Source: Saccoglossus kowalevskii
Taxonomy: Eukaryota > Hemichordata > Enteropneusta > Harrimaniidae
Assembly: GCF_000003605.2 (NCBI RefSeq)
Contig: NW_003135357.1
Location: forward strand, 111,488-153,555
Length of the DNA: 42,068 bases
Direction: 5' to 3'
Each line of letters begins with the position of its first letter. Within the stretch, counting starts at the first letter, position 1. Shown here in pieces: positions 1 through 11,023 of the stretch. The position numbers and the translations under genes were made by a program. The notes under the pieces were generated by a model. The model was not told where the DNA came from. It was given only the letters and a program-made list of their open reading frames with translations, and did no database searches.

Positions 1-94
1 CTACAAATTTCTAGAATGTTCCATTACTTCTATTGCCTATTCAACCAGTTTCTAGAACATTCCCAGTCACACAGAAGTGGTAAACAAGTCGTAT

Positions 95-560
95 GCGACA
101 TACATGTGTCACCGTAACGCCATAATTTACAGCGTGTCGTAATTGTGCGTATTGTACGGGGGTATTTTCATCCTATCATATAAAGAAATGCGAATTCCTA
201 ATATGGAATGAATACGCGCGTAAGCGCCCTCTAATATTAAAAACAAACATGGCTGCCGTCAGGATTTGACCGGACTCCACACAAAGAAGTTTGCTGATTC
301 TGTTCTTTTTGGATTTCGCCATTCCCATGATGTATCCTTGAAAGGAAACGATGTATAATAATAAGGTTATTATGAGTATATCTCGTAATAGTATACCTCG
401 CCGCTGTACTGCCTTCGTGCATACTTTGAGGTATACTCCTAATAACCTTATATTATGAACAGATTTATGTCTATAGCATACCCGTGAATGTGTTACCCGT
501 GTTACTAAAATAAATGACAGCCGAAAGACGAGTGAGTGACGTGGAATAACAGCATTGCAG
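95..560 (+). repeat. Interspersed repeat, copy I, with internal hairpin
   Basis: Shares GTCACCGTAACGCCATAA, the AACATGGCTGCCGTC region and the hairpin at 364-448 with the reverse complement of 16640-16990. Hairpin arms begin AGGTTATTATGAG and end CTCCTAATAACCT. The 3' part (about 455-560) also matches 29380-29500 in the gene A intron (ATAACAGCATT and surrounding). Confidence 0.75.
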
Positions 561-1174
561 CGTGTGCACGTTGGTGTTCATTGGAAGTTGAAACTCAAAT
601 ACAATAATTAAATATAATAACAAAATAATGTCCAGTCACTGTCATTAAAATGAGATTCTAGCTTTAATTTTTATCTTATTTTCTATATGTGTTTTATTTC
701 TATTTTCAAGTTTTTTTTTTATTTGCTAGTCCTTTTGCAGGGTTTTGGTAATCGCAAATGTATATAAGATAGCTAATATATATTTAATAAAACAATAACA
801 CACCATTCCAAAATGAAAAATAGTAAAAATATAGTAAAAATAAAAATAATACAAGCTGTACAATACACTACATATTAGTGTTACCTTATGTGTGTTTATA
901 TATGACTCAAGAACATGCAACCAAAACAACAGATATTAAATTGAAAAAAATGCACCACTAATACACACTAAAATTCCAATAAATAATATTAATGGTAGGA
1001 AAAGAAATTCCATGCTACAAATTTTGACTCTCCTGATTTTGATTTGTTATCATGTTACTCCTTGTTTGAATGGTTTTATTTGACTAATTTTTTCATTGTA
1101 ACACATTTTTAAAAGCTAACAAATACATAGTATTCCAACAGTCACAATTGAGGTTAATTGATTTACATTCGTAG
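561..1174 (+). repeat. Duplicated intron segment preceding the broken exon 2
   Basis: From about 580, aligns with 31150-31762, the end of the gene A intron (shared ATAATTAAATATAAT, TATATAAGAT, CTAAAATTCC-type stretches). This is intron sequence of the relic gene. No open frame of note. Confidence 0.75.
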
Positions 1175-1400
1175 GTGCGGTAGAACATCTGGAATCACTG
1201 AAGAAATCTGGTGCAGCAGAAATAAAGATATCTTCAGAAGAAATTGATGGGATCGAGACAGACACAGCTTACGATCGTGGACATTTTTGCTTTATAAAGA
1301 TGATGGTTCCGACATTGGCCTTGGCAAATATTTAGTAATTCTGAAGAAGGTGGATGGAAAATATCGTGCCTATCTCGATATTGATAACAGTAACAATTGA
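1175..1400 (+). pseudogene. Broken exon 2 of a fourth NTF2-like gene copy
   Basis: Acceptor TTACATTCGTAG and the reading GAVEHLESLKKSGAAEIKIS, then EEIDGIETDTAYDRGH match exon 2 of gene A. The exon is 226 bases instead of 227: one base is missing near 1282-1290 (CGTGGACATTTTTGC), so the frame shifts before the KDDG motif. The DNA for the conserved C-terminus, including the ending AACAGTAACAATTGA, follows in another frame. A polyadenylation signal lies at 1408-1413. Flanks on both sides match those of gene A exon 2 (31150-32380). Exon 1 is not seen and would lie before the window. A sequencing error is the main alternative to a true pseudogene. Confidence 0.85.
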
Positions 1401-1573
1401 ATACAATAATAAAACTGCTCTGTGTTAGTTTCAGTTTTTGATTGCCACACAGTCCTTTGTTTGAATCGGCTAACATATTATGTCATCTACGAAGACTATA
1501 ACACTAAAACACAGAATAATTCGTATCGGCGCTACCATGTCACCAAGCAAGACCAAACATTGCCCAGATAAAA

Positions 1574-1956
1574 AAACGGTCACTGGTAGCATAGTGGTAG
1601 TTGGATCATAATCATGTTCGGTAGCCCCAAGGTAAAATCCTACCTCAGACTGAACACCGAAAAGGGTCGATCCCCTACCCTGGGTGGGTGTGCCACAGAC
1701 TCAATGGAAAGGCCAATTCAACTGACCGAGATTCATTCACTAACGAATGCGACTTTGGGGGAACCTTGGTTAAGGTCCGTAGGTTCTTGTGTTCGACCGA
1801 GCCTGTCGTGTAGTCCTAAAAATGAACATAACTTCTGTGGCAAAAATGCACTATGTGTCAGCTCAAGTACTTGCAATTTGCAAATACAAAAACAAAGTCA
1901 GGAGAGACAACAGTTATATACAATGTCCTGAACAAAAACATGAAAATAATAAACGG
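1574..1956 (+). mobile_element. tRNA-like SINE insertion with AAACGG target duplication
   Basis: Element 1580-1950 (371 bases), flanked by AAACGG at 1574-1579 and 1951-1956. The paralogous locus near 32165-32215 (downstream of gene A) lacks it, so the insertion borders are supported by an empty site. The head TGGTAGCATAGTGGTAG resembles a tRNA A box and GGGTCGATCCCC at about 1665 a B box, though their spacing is wider than in a tRNA. The 3' end is A-rich (GAAAATAATAAACGG). The open frame at 1614-1931 within it has no recognisable protein. Confidence 0.65.
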
Positions 1957-2380
1957 ACGGTATTCAGTTCAATACAATCAGCATTTTTGGTGGAACTGCA
2001 AACATTTTATGTAAATATTTATTGTTCTAAATTGCTGTGTTGGTTCTTTAGTATCCGTGATTTTTTCACAAGAAGCATTGCTTCCCACGGTTTATGATTA
2101 TCTCGTCGTTGTAAATACCCTTTTGAGTGATACTTGACCAGTTGCTTCAAGATCAAAGCTGGACTTACCCTTGTTTTTTTAATTGTATGTCTGTGGTTGC
2201 CTTGCAACAGTCGAATTATCGGTATAATTGTTCCCAAATAATAGCACAATGTTGATAGATACATGCTACAAAATTTCACAATTAATTTAAAAATGACGAG
2301 CATTAGACTTTAATTTATATTTTCATTTATCGGTTTCAATCATTGCGATTAAAAGAATACAGGAATATAATACTCAATGC
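1957..2380 (+). repeat. Continuation of the segment duplicated from downstream of gene A
   Basis: 1957 to about 2170 aligns with 32200-32380 (shared GGTGG..AACTGCA, AAGATCAAAGCTGGACT). Similarity then fades. No gene seen. Confidence 0.65.
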
Positions 2381-3950
2381 CGACTAAAATATGTTTGAAC
2401 AATTGAATTTTGTGGGTCAAGATAAAAGTCAAATACACAATTTTGCAAGAATTTCCTATTTTTTTTGTTTTGCACCAACACTATTTTCAAATTTATATTC
2501 CACATTATCGTTCTAAAACTACAGGATAACACTATAATATTCATAAAAAATACATTTGCTCCTTTTGCGATTTGGTTTTTGGTCCATCTTCGACTAAAAA
2601 TGTATGTGTTTGGTTTCTATCTTTCAGCATTTATCAATTTCACAGAAACTTACAATGACAATATAGCGAGGTATTGAGATGGCTGCTGCTTAATTAGAAA
2701 CGACTGATAAAAACGCACACATTGGTACTATATAACTCTTTCCACAGTTTCCACAGCATCGCATTCAAACTATAGCATAACTTTTTCAAATACATGATCG
2801 ACGAAAAATAGTTGGTCGATTTATTGATTTTAAATTCATTTCTAAAATGGAAACCCTTTGGAATTTCTTCAAATGAAAATCTAATAACTCGACATAACTG
2901 CTTTCAGTATATATCACCATTACTCTCATTCCAATATTCGACAGGAATGATATTTACAGATATACAGTACTATACATGAGAACCATGACTTTCAATGGAT
3001 AAATTGGTCCTTAAAAATTAATGTGAAGATCAACATTTAAATAAGAGATTTTGATAGAATGTTCACATTGTTCGTGTCAAAAAAGCCTCCTGCAATTTCC
3101 ACGGTATCACGTTTAATCTATAGCATATTCTTGTTAGATAACCCTCCACAGAATATTATTGACCAACTTTGGTTTATTTTCAAAATGGCTATCCTTTGAA
3201 TGCTGGAATCTCCATATTGGCGTTTAGACCATTGTGTGCGTGATCCACTGATATCTCAGGAAAGTAGTTTACTCGTCCATAGCCTTTTGCGTTTTAGCGT
3301 GAATTGTTACCGTCGCTTGCTTTAATTTCACTTGATACATATATGCTATGGAATTATTTTCAGTAATGAATAATTTAGAGTTGAATCTATGCACATTATT
3401 TACCGAATATTTACATGTTGGCCGATTTTTGGATTTCTCAATAACGACATGCAATTAAACTTGGTATTGGTATGTATGTGCATTGAAAAACAACTAGAGA
3501 ATGCTAACCACAAATGTACTCTATTTGTTTTAATATCTCTAGATTTTTTTCTGTTAGTATCACAATACTGTTGGTCAGATTGCATTCACATGTTTTCATC
3601 CCAGAGAGCAGAGCTATGTGAATCCTACATTTTTAATCAACACACAGGAGTCATTTCTGAACTTACTTTGAATGTAATATGTTTTTAAAATAATCTTGTA
3701 CAATACGTGTATGTAAGCTGGGTAGTTTTTCTCACTCACCAAACAACCTACGCTTGTGTATGTATTTGATTTCAGTGCACTCCCGCACCTATTGCATGTA
3801 TCTAGTGGAGAATCTCAGACGAAACCATACTGAGCATATACACGTCTGTTGAACAGCACTGTACAGGGACAGATTTGATGGGAGAACGAGGATGGAAATA
3901 TGTGCTCGGAGAACATTCTGACGTCAAATTTGTCAAGACATTTGCGATTC
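2381..3950. other. No gene recognised
   Basis: AT-rich sequence with only short, unsupported open frames on both strands. I see no splice-framed coding stretch, RNA gene or clear mobile element. Confidence 0.5.
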
Positions 3951-5150
3951 GGCAGAACTTATAACTTGTACCCATGGGGGTGCAGTCGCAGCTAAATTTC
4001 TGCGATATACCATTTTCCAGACAGTGAATCACATCTAGTGTTGAAATTAATATAAAATATTAAGAATAATATTACAAGCAGTGAACATCAAGTGATGCTT
4101 TAATTATTGAAGCAATACAGTGCACTGACCTTGAGCCGCAGCCCAATTTCTGTGATATGCCATTTCCCAGGCAGTTAATCACATCTAGTGTTGAAATTAA
4201 AATAAAATATTAAGAATGATATTACAAGCAGTGAAAATCAAATGATGCTTTCATTAATGAAGCAATACAGTGCATTCACCTCAAAACATATTGTGGCAGG
4301 ACTTATAACTTGTACCCAGGGCGTGCAGTCTAGCAGTAGCTCAATTTCTGCAATATATCATTTCCCAGGCAGTGAATCACATCTAGTGTTGATATTAAAA
4401 TAAAATATTAAGATTAATTCATAAATATTACAAGCAGTGAACATCAATTGATGCTTTTATCAATGAAGCAATACAGTGCACTGCCCACAAAACATATTGC
4501 GGCAGGCAGGACTTATTGGCTATTTTTGTCCCATACTTTTGTAGGAAAGTACAGACTATAAATGGGACTGTTTAGTCCCCGTACGGACGAAATTTGGATT
4601 CCGTCCATGCGTCAGTGTGTCCGTCCAGAGCCATTTCTCGGACACCCTTTGACTGACCTCGTTCAAACTTGGCATACAGACATTGTATCATGACCTACAC
4701 TTGCACGCTAATTTTCGTTATGATTCGATTGAATATGGCTGATTGGCAGCCATTTTGCCTTCAAATTTGCTAAATTCTGATATTTAAACGTGTCCATGAA
4801 ATTTTTTCAAATTTATCGAAATGGTGGCTATCTTTATTAATATCTAAAAATTGCAGGCTGTAACGTGTCAGGAACTGTTTCTCGAAGCTGGACAGAGTGA
4901 TTTCAATCAAATTTTGTATGGTGATCATGCATATTGAGTTATGGGTGCATGTCCTTTGTTTTCGAGATTCAAGTGATGCTTTCCTTAATGAAGCAATACA
5001 GTGCACTGACCTCAAAACGTATTGCGGCAGGAATTATAACTTCTACCCAGGGGGCGTGCAGTCAAGCCGCAGCTAAATATTTCTTTGATATACCTTTTCC
5101 CAGGCAGTGAATCACATCTAGTGTTGAAATTTCTAAATATTGAGCTATAG
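3950..5150 (+). repeat. Tandem repeat of 150-200 bp units, interrupted
   Basis: The unit carries ACATCTAGTGTTGA..., ATTACAAGCAGTGAA and GAAGCAATACAGTGCA. The ACATCTAGTG marker occurs at 4031, 4181, 4379 and 5113, so three units lie together (periods 150 and 198) and a fourth is separated by about 450 bases of a different repeat (4515-4970). Each full unit also has CCAGG..CGTGCAGTC and TTTCCCAGGCAGT. Confidence 0.85.
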
Positions 5151-5640
5151 GTGCACGTCATTTTTTTTCGAGATTCGGTCCGAGATGGCCGACTGGCAGC
5201 CATTTAGTTTTTTTTTTCGTTTTTGTCCTGATCCCTCCAAAAGATATGGCCTGCTTCAGTTCAAAGTTTGTACATAGGTACTATACTTCAAGATAACACA
5301 ACACCATGTTTTGTTAGATCTGATCAAATTTGTCGAAATGGCGGCCATTTTGTTTAATATCTTAAAATCGTGTCTGGAACTGTTTCTCAGGGCTGAATAA
5401 GGCGATTTCAATCACACTTTGTATGATGATCATGTATATTGGGTTACACGAGCACGTCATATTTTTTTCAAAATTTGACCTAAATGGCCGACTGGTGGCC
5501 ATTTTTTCCCCCTTTTTTGTGCCGATTCTTCTGAAAGATATGGCCTGATTCAGTTAAAAGTTGAATAGGACACCTTACATATTAGGTTACAGTGCAAGCC
5601 ATGTTTCTTTTGGAGATACGTGAACAACAATACACGACTG
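4515..5640 (+). repeat. Degenerate repeat family with about 515-bp period
   Basis: Shared stretches at 4818 (CGAAATGGTGGCTAT) and 5333 (CGAAATGGCGGCCAT), and TTTCAATCA..TTTGTATG.TGATCATG at about 4891 and 5406. GGCCGACTGG.GGCCATTT occurs at 5188 and 5485. The first copy starts with a short GTACGGACG...CGTCCGTCC-type GC-richer block near 4580-4625. No coding capacity. Confidence 0.7.
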
Positions 5641-7132
5641 GCTGCATTTTCTGTTTATGCTATTTCCTTTGTAAGATATAGTCCAATTCAGTTTCCACAT
5701 AGGTAGTATACTGACAGTAACACATTCTATAATCTGTTTTAAGTGGCATTTCTACATGTCGCTTGTACTGAACATTTACATCGACTACAGCTAATACTGT
5801 ATGGGGACTATGCATTATCAATGCTTGTTTGTATTTTGTGATGAAAAGAGGGAACTGGTGGTACAAAGGTTAACCATTATTCCTCACTCTTCATGATGTT
5901 TATTATAAAACATATTTCATACCAAGGATTTATATGAGTATGGTTTGCGAGGGTGTGTTGTGTGATGAAGACCTCGCTCACACGGGAGAAGTCGTACGAA
6001 TTGCGAGATGGTCACAAAATCGCAAGAGTTACCTTCATATCTAGAAATCCTCATGGAAATTATTGAGTCTGTGAAAGAACTGATGCATGTCCATGCCAAA
6101 TCATTTTTCTAGTGTCCTTGTCTATTTACAAAGCGTAAAAAATTGTGCGTTTTTATATCACGGGGTGGATTTCTAGTGAAGCCAGAAGTTGTTGTTGGCA
6201 AGGTCGGAGTACCAGAGCTCATGACAGAATCCAGTTTCGGAAACAAAAAGATGGAGAAGTTATCAATGAAAAGATGGCACACACAGGAGATGATGGACGG
6301 GTATATATAAAAGCCTAACGCCATTATCTATGTCTTATGCATTATGTGTAACTAGATGTATCCTGTTGGACGTAAGGTTCATCTAGTGATAACAGGACGT
6401 AAATATGAAATGCAGTATTGAGAACATGTTGAGCTTGTGCTCTGAGAACATTCGTAAAGCTTTATTGGTGTCTTGGGAGCATTATGTGACATATTTATTG
6501 GCATGGGAAATATATGACATTCACCCTTGTTTCAAATAACTGTGAAAAGAAGCAAATCTGAATAAAATTCAGATGTATAATGAGATGTTAAGCCAAAAAG
6601 ATTGTCAACATGCTGACACGTTGCAAACATTGCACTTTCAACATTTAATAAATATTTCAATAAATTGTACATAATCCTGACAAATATTTCATATAATAGT
6701 CTAAAGATCTCAATGAATCTATACAAATTATCTCAGAGTGCAACTTCAATGAAATGTACACTATGTACAATGAACACATTGCCATATGTACTCTGTTAGA
6801 AGCACATGGCCTTATATAAATGTTAAAAGGAAAATATAAATGTATCAATACGAGTTTGGAATTACGTTCTTATAATCCCACCAAAATACAAATGTGTTTG
6901 TCTCGCATAAACCTCTATTGGAGATGTACTTCTAAAGGAACAAATATAGAAGTAACATGAGCAAAAAACCGAGAATATATTCTAGCATAAAATACGTAAT
7001 TGTGACCCTATCGTTATGAGGTTATTCATATCGCCAATCTCAAAAAAATAGGAAACCAGAAGAATACTGCAATATGATTATTATTGTAGGCATAAATTAC
7101 ATATTTGTTGCAAAATAAAAATAAAATAGTTG
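5641..7132. other. No gene recognised
   Basis: Short open frames only. Nothing matches a ZIP or NTF2-like exon, although a complete second ZIP copy would be expected to have its later exons somewhere here. Confidence 0.5.
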
Positions 7133-7350
7133 CCCAGTCTCGGTGGCTGTGATATTCGAGTTACACTTTCTAAATGTTTGTCAACATCGTGGAATGGACC
7201 TTCGTCGTGTCCATGTGTACCGTACATAAACACTGAACAGCTGGACACGAATGTAACCAGGTAATTGCTAGCAAACATCGCAACATGCCAGGGTACGCCA
7301 ATTGTTTTGAGTTGTTGGAGTTGCAATAAACACGTGTCTTTGGATGGTTG
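7133..7350 (-). pseudogene. Orphan, frameshifted copy of ZIP exon 1
   Basis: The minus strand encodes MFASNYLVTFVSSCSVFMYG THGHDEGPFHDVDKHLESV from an ATG at 7278, near-identical to the start of ZIP exon 1 (22386 downward). Just after ESV the copy lacks a net 13 bases relative to the parent, so the frame is lost before the NITATETE stretch, although the matching DNA is still there. The last 25 or so codons of the parent exon and its donor are missing. Similarity also covers about 70 bases upstream of the ATG and then stops. No further ZIP exons are visible between 1 and 7133. It is most likely a relic of a second ZIP copy rather than an exon of the intact gene, since it lies beyond that gene's 3' end. 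Confidence 0.82.
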
Positions 7351-8214
7351 CACATAAAAACGTCTGAAGAGACAACAGTGTCATTCAATGTCTAGAACTG
7401 TCGCCAGGCACAAAATCATAATTAAAAAAAACTTGTATCATACTGTCATTAGTAAAGCTATTTGAGTAAACAATCGTAATGGTAATGACGTCTGTAAATG
7501 TAATAACAATACCCTAGATGGTGAGACTCTCTATTATCTGTGGATCCTATGTCAGTGACTTGTCGGTTACGATGCTTTCTATGACTCAAAAACTAAAAAG
7601 CCACAAGCCAAATCCTTGTACTGTGAATATAACCGTTGTGTTTATTTTTAAAATGTGTTCAGCATATTCCAGAAATGGGATATCAACGGCGGTACTTACA
7701 TTGTTTTGGTACCGAATTGAACCATTCAGTAGTCTATTTTTACTGAAATTTTAGGTCATATAGCGACCCAAAAAAGGGAATCACTAACAGTCATCTGATT
7801 GGATACATATTTAGAGATGTGACGTGCGTATCGTCGTTGTTTGTTTTTTTAAATAAAGACCAACCCCCTGGCTGGGGCCAGGACCTGTACTCACGTGTGA
7901 GGGCTGGCCATGAGGCCACTGACAGAGATATAATGCAAAACTGAATGCCTGTCATTCTGATTGGGCGATAGAGTGTTTATGAATATGCAATATACTACTG
8001 GTTTTCAACACACAGTATTTTCAAATACTGTTGTCAACTGTAATCGGTAAAATATTATTTTGCTCCGGGTATTTGGGATTCAATGGAAAAGCATGAGAAA
8101 ATATAATTACGCTTGCCCGTGAACCTGAAAGTTTTGTCGATCCTTAAAACGGAAGCAGACTTACAACGCTAATCCGAGTTTGGATATTTTTTTTAAATCA
8201 ACGACCGGATGAAT
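7351..8214. other. No gene recognised
   Basis: A 78-codon open frame at 7518-7754 has no recognisable domain. The block CCCCCTGGCTGGGGCCAGG at 7864-7882 is a short GC-rich palindrome in AT-rich surroundings. Confidence 0.45.
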
Positions 8215-10166
8215 GAAAAATACAATGTTCTCCCGGCGGAGATAGATAAAAAGCTGCGAAGTCTCACCAATTCTTTGGCTAAGCTTTTTACAAGGGATAT
8301 CTACATGATGGTCCCATGTTCATCTACAGTATTACAATATTTTCTTCATTAAAAATCTTCACCACCTGTCCATTATTTAGCCTTTGACGGGATGCAACAA
8401 GCATAGATTTTGTTTTAGATGTGTTGATTGACATGTATTAACCCAACGCAAAATTGGCCAAACAACATCATTATACGCATTGTCACTACACTGATACTTG
8501 ATCGAGACGATAACAGCGTTTGATCTCAGTCTACACATAGAACTGTCCCCAGGGAATGATGGTAGATAATTTAATAATAATGGTCCTAAAATTTAACCAT
8601 GTGTTACACCATGTCAAATATTGACAGCATAGGACAGTTCACTCATCAATTACACAACATGCTTTCATGGCAGATAAATACGAATTAAACCATTTTATGG
8701 AAACTAGAAAAAAACACACTGAATAATCCCATCGTCCATATTGCTAAGTAATACATCACATAGTTTATGGCAAGAATGGAATTTCCGAAAACCTGACTGA
8801 AACAACGAAATTGGATGAAAATTGCATAGGTCATGAGATCCAATCTTTGTGTAATGGAAATACTTTAGCATGCTTAAATATGTCCGGAAAAATACCTGAG
8901 GAAATACTGGATTTGAATAAATAAGCAATACTTTCACAAATGAAAACGACAGAAGTCTAGGTGATGTGTTGTCAAGACCAACTGACTTAGAACTGGAGAG
9001 TGGAAACAGTTGATCCTAACGAACTGATATGTGACTGGTGGTATAACAAATGGTATTTGTCAATTTGGGTTCAATAATTTTCCGCAAATTCGTAAAATAT
9101 GTAGCCCCTCCCCCTGAAACACAGGGTTGTCACATGTCAGCAACATATGCAAAATGTATATTAAAATTAATAACAATTTCTTTGAGGTTATTGCTAACTG
9201 AAACATGAACGTTGAAAGAGTTAGGTTTACCACCACTGATCAATTCGTTAAGGTATTTCACATGGCGACACTGTTGGATTTATTGATTTTTCTTCACGGC
9301 CTTGATTACTAGTAAATTAACTACCAAATTAAGTTGCCTCCATGTTGGTTTAAAACAGTAACATCTCCTAAAATGCGTAAGTCTTCGAAGATTGTCTCTT
9401 TCTCTAATTTCAAGTAGAAAGCTCGTATTCAGCCAACTAGGTTGTCGTAATTTTTTACACGTCCACAAACAACGTGGGCATGCGAATCACAAATATATTG
9501 TTAAAAATAGAATGCAATGTCTCAGAGGCCAAATTAGTATAGAAATATTGTGTACTGAAAATAGAGGAGTGTTCAGAAAGTCAACCAAAAATAAAGACTC
9601 AACGAACACTTCAAAATTTCTATAGCTAATAGAAACATGTTTGTTGGACTGAGGAAAAGAGCGGTGTTCATTACGAACCACGACAATAGGGTTATGGTCA
9701 GACATTTCCAAATAATGAATGACAGCCAAATTAACATTATCATTATAATTTACATAAACATGATCCAGACATTTACCGGAGGAAGGCCTCGTAACACCAT
9801 TTATAATTTTAAAAAAGCCTAAATCAACTAAGAAATTAAACAAGTTGTGTGAACAATTAGATAGAACATCATACTCAAAATCTACAAAAAAATAATGTCT
9901 TTGCCTTCTAGGTAAGTTCTTTCAATGTCATGAGCTAACAGCACATTTCCGTTATGAGCAGTACTTGGTGGTCTATAAACGCCACCAAGTAAAATAGACG
10001 TACAACTGGATGGAGTTAATTCAATCCACATAATTTCAAGAAAATGGTCCTCCAGGTCAAATCTAGGACTGAAAACAGTCAGAGTTGACGGAGGCCACAA
10101 CATTTGACGAGTTGATGAAGGCCACATATTGCACAATTCACTCCATACCACCTGCGGCTCATGCAT
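8215..10166 (-). mobile_element. Decayed non-LTR (LINE-type) retrotransposon
   Basis: Minus-strand fragments in the right order for a LINE pol: endonuclease part (10166-9882, LLGGVYRPPSTAHNGNVLL; then 9843-9487, GKCLDHVYVN and MSDHNPIVVV), linker (9468-9280, PSWLNTSFLLEIRERDNLRR), reverse transcriptase finger/palm (8937-8704, PISLFQSGFRKFHSCHKL), palm (8640-8560, GVTHG-stop-ILGPLLL) and INTSKTKSMLVASRQRLNNG near 8430-8370, ending in KELVRLRSFLS near 8275-8235. Frameshifts and stops separate the pieces, so it is inactive. Clade not determined; CR1/Jockey-like groups share these motifs. Confidence 0.85.
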
Positions 10167-10170
10167 AGAT

Positions 10171-10849
10171 ACCCTGAACCAGACTACGACAGTGATTTAT
10201 TACTTAATTAACATAATTTAATATATAACCTCATTATCAGATGACACGTACACGAAATCATCACTATATATAGCTCTAGCAGATCTTGAACTTGTGATTT
10301 GGCGACATTCTTCTATTGATGTCCCACTTTCTTTGGACATGCGCTAGAAAATAACATCATCAGTACCCACAATGCATTTCTGGCATCAAGTGATTGTATG
10401 ATTGGATAACATATTGAATTATTCACACCTATACTAAATATTCATAATTGGAGTCATATAGGGCATATATCTATCGGAGTTGTTCATTTGAGGATAATAT
10501 TTTCAACCCTTTATTTTCGCGAAATATTTTTGTCATTTTCGGCGAAAAATAATTATTCTATTGATTAATTATTATATCAATTATATTGACTTTTTTCTTG
10601 ATAACCACTAACAATAGATAAATATGTATGTATCTTAGGTGGAATTACATTAGCTGTAAATTGTATTATAGGGTAAGTATCAACACTTGGCCTCATGGCT
10701 GTGCTACCATTAGGAAGTAAACAGTGTTGGCATAATTAAAATATTAAATGGAAATATATCTTTAACAACCTTGATCAAAATTCTTTCTCGATTACCACAA
10801 TATTCTTATAGGACAGCGGACTTCTTTCAACAATCAAAACGTATTTATA
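10171..10849. other. No gene recognised between the LINE relic and the ZIP 3' end
   Basis: AT-rich, no long open frame and no recognisable repeat borders. Confidence 0.45.
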
Positions 10850-10855
10850 TTTATT
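10850..10855 (-). terminator. Putative polyadenylation signal of the ZIP gene
   Basis: AATAAA on the minus strand, about 40 bases past the stop codon at 10895-10897. It is the first such hexamer after the stop. Confidence 0.5.
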
Positions 10856-10894
10856 TGATTCAAGCTTAAATTGTGAGTTTCAAATTTCAAACAT

Positions 10895-11023
10895 CTAGGC
10901 GTGTTCAAAATAAGCCAATAGAAAGATGATAGTAAATCCTGTTAGTATTCCAATATTTTGCCATAAAAACACCAACCAGTTATCCCTCCGAGTTGAACTC
11001 CGACATTGCGTCAATTGTGGTGT
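10895..11023 (-). CDS. SLC39A4/SLC39A12-like: ZIP gene exon 12: membrane segment 8 and stop
   Basis: 42 codons plus TAG, in phase with exon 11. Acceptor TTTCTTTCTCTTCAG. Encodes WLVFLWQNIGILTGF and a hydrophobic end ...AYFEHA, matching the last membrane segment of ZIP proteins (FLLQNxGLL pattern). It is too short to stand out as an open frame; I found it from the ZIP C-terminal pattern. Confidence 0.92.
   Translation of the reverse strand, partial: TPQLTQCRSSTRRDNWLVFLWQNIGILTGFTIIFLLAYFEHA

Noticed and set aside
1580-1680. A functional tRNA gene
   Set aside because: A- and B-box-like words are too far apart and no cloverleaf could be drawn; a tRNA-derived SINE head fits better.
1614-1931. 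105-codon open frame
   Set aside because: Lies inside the SINE-like insertion and matches no domain.
3950-5150. CRISPR array
   Set aside because: Units are 150-200 bp and similar along their whole length in a eukaryotic context; this is an ordinary tandem repeat.
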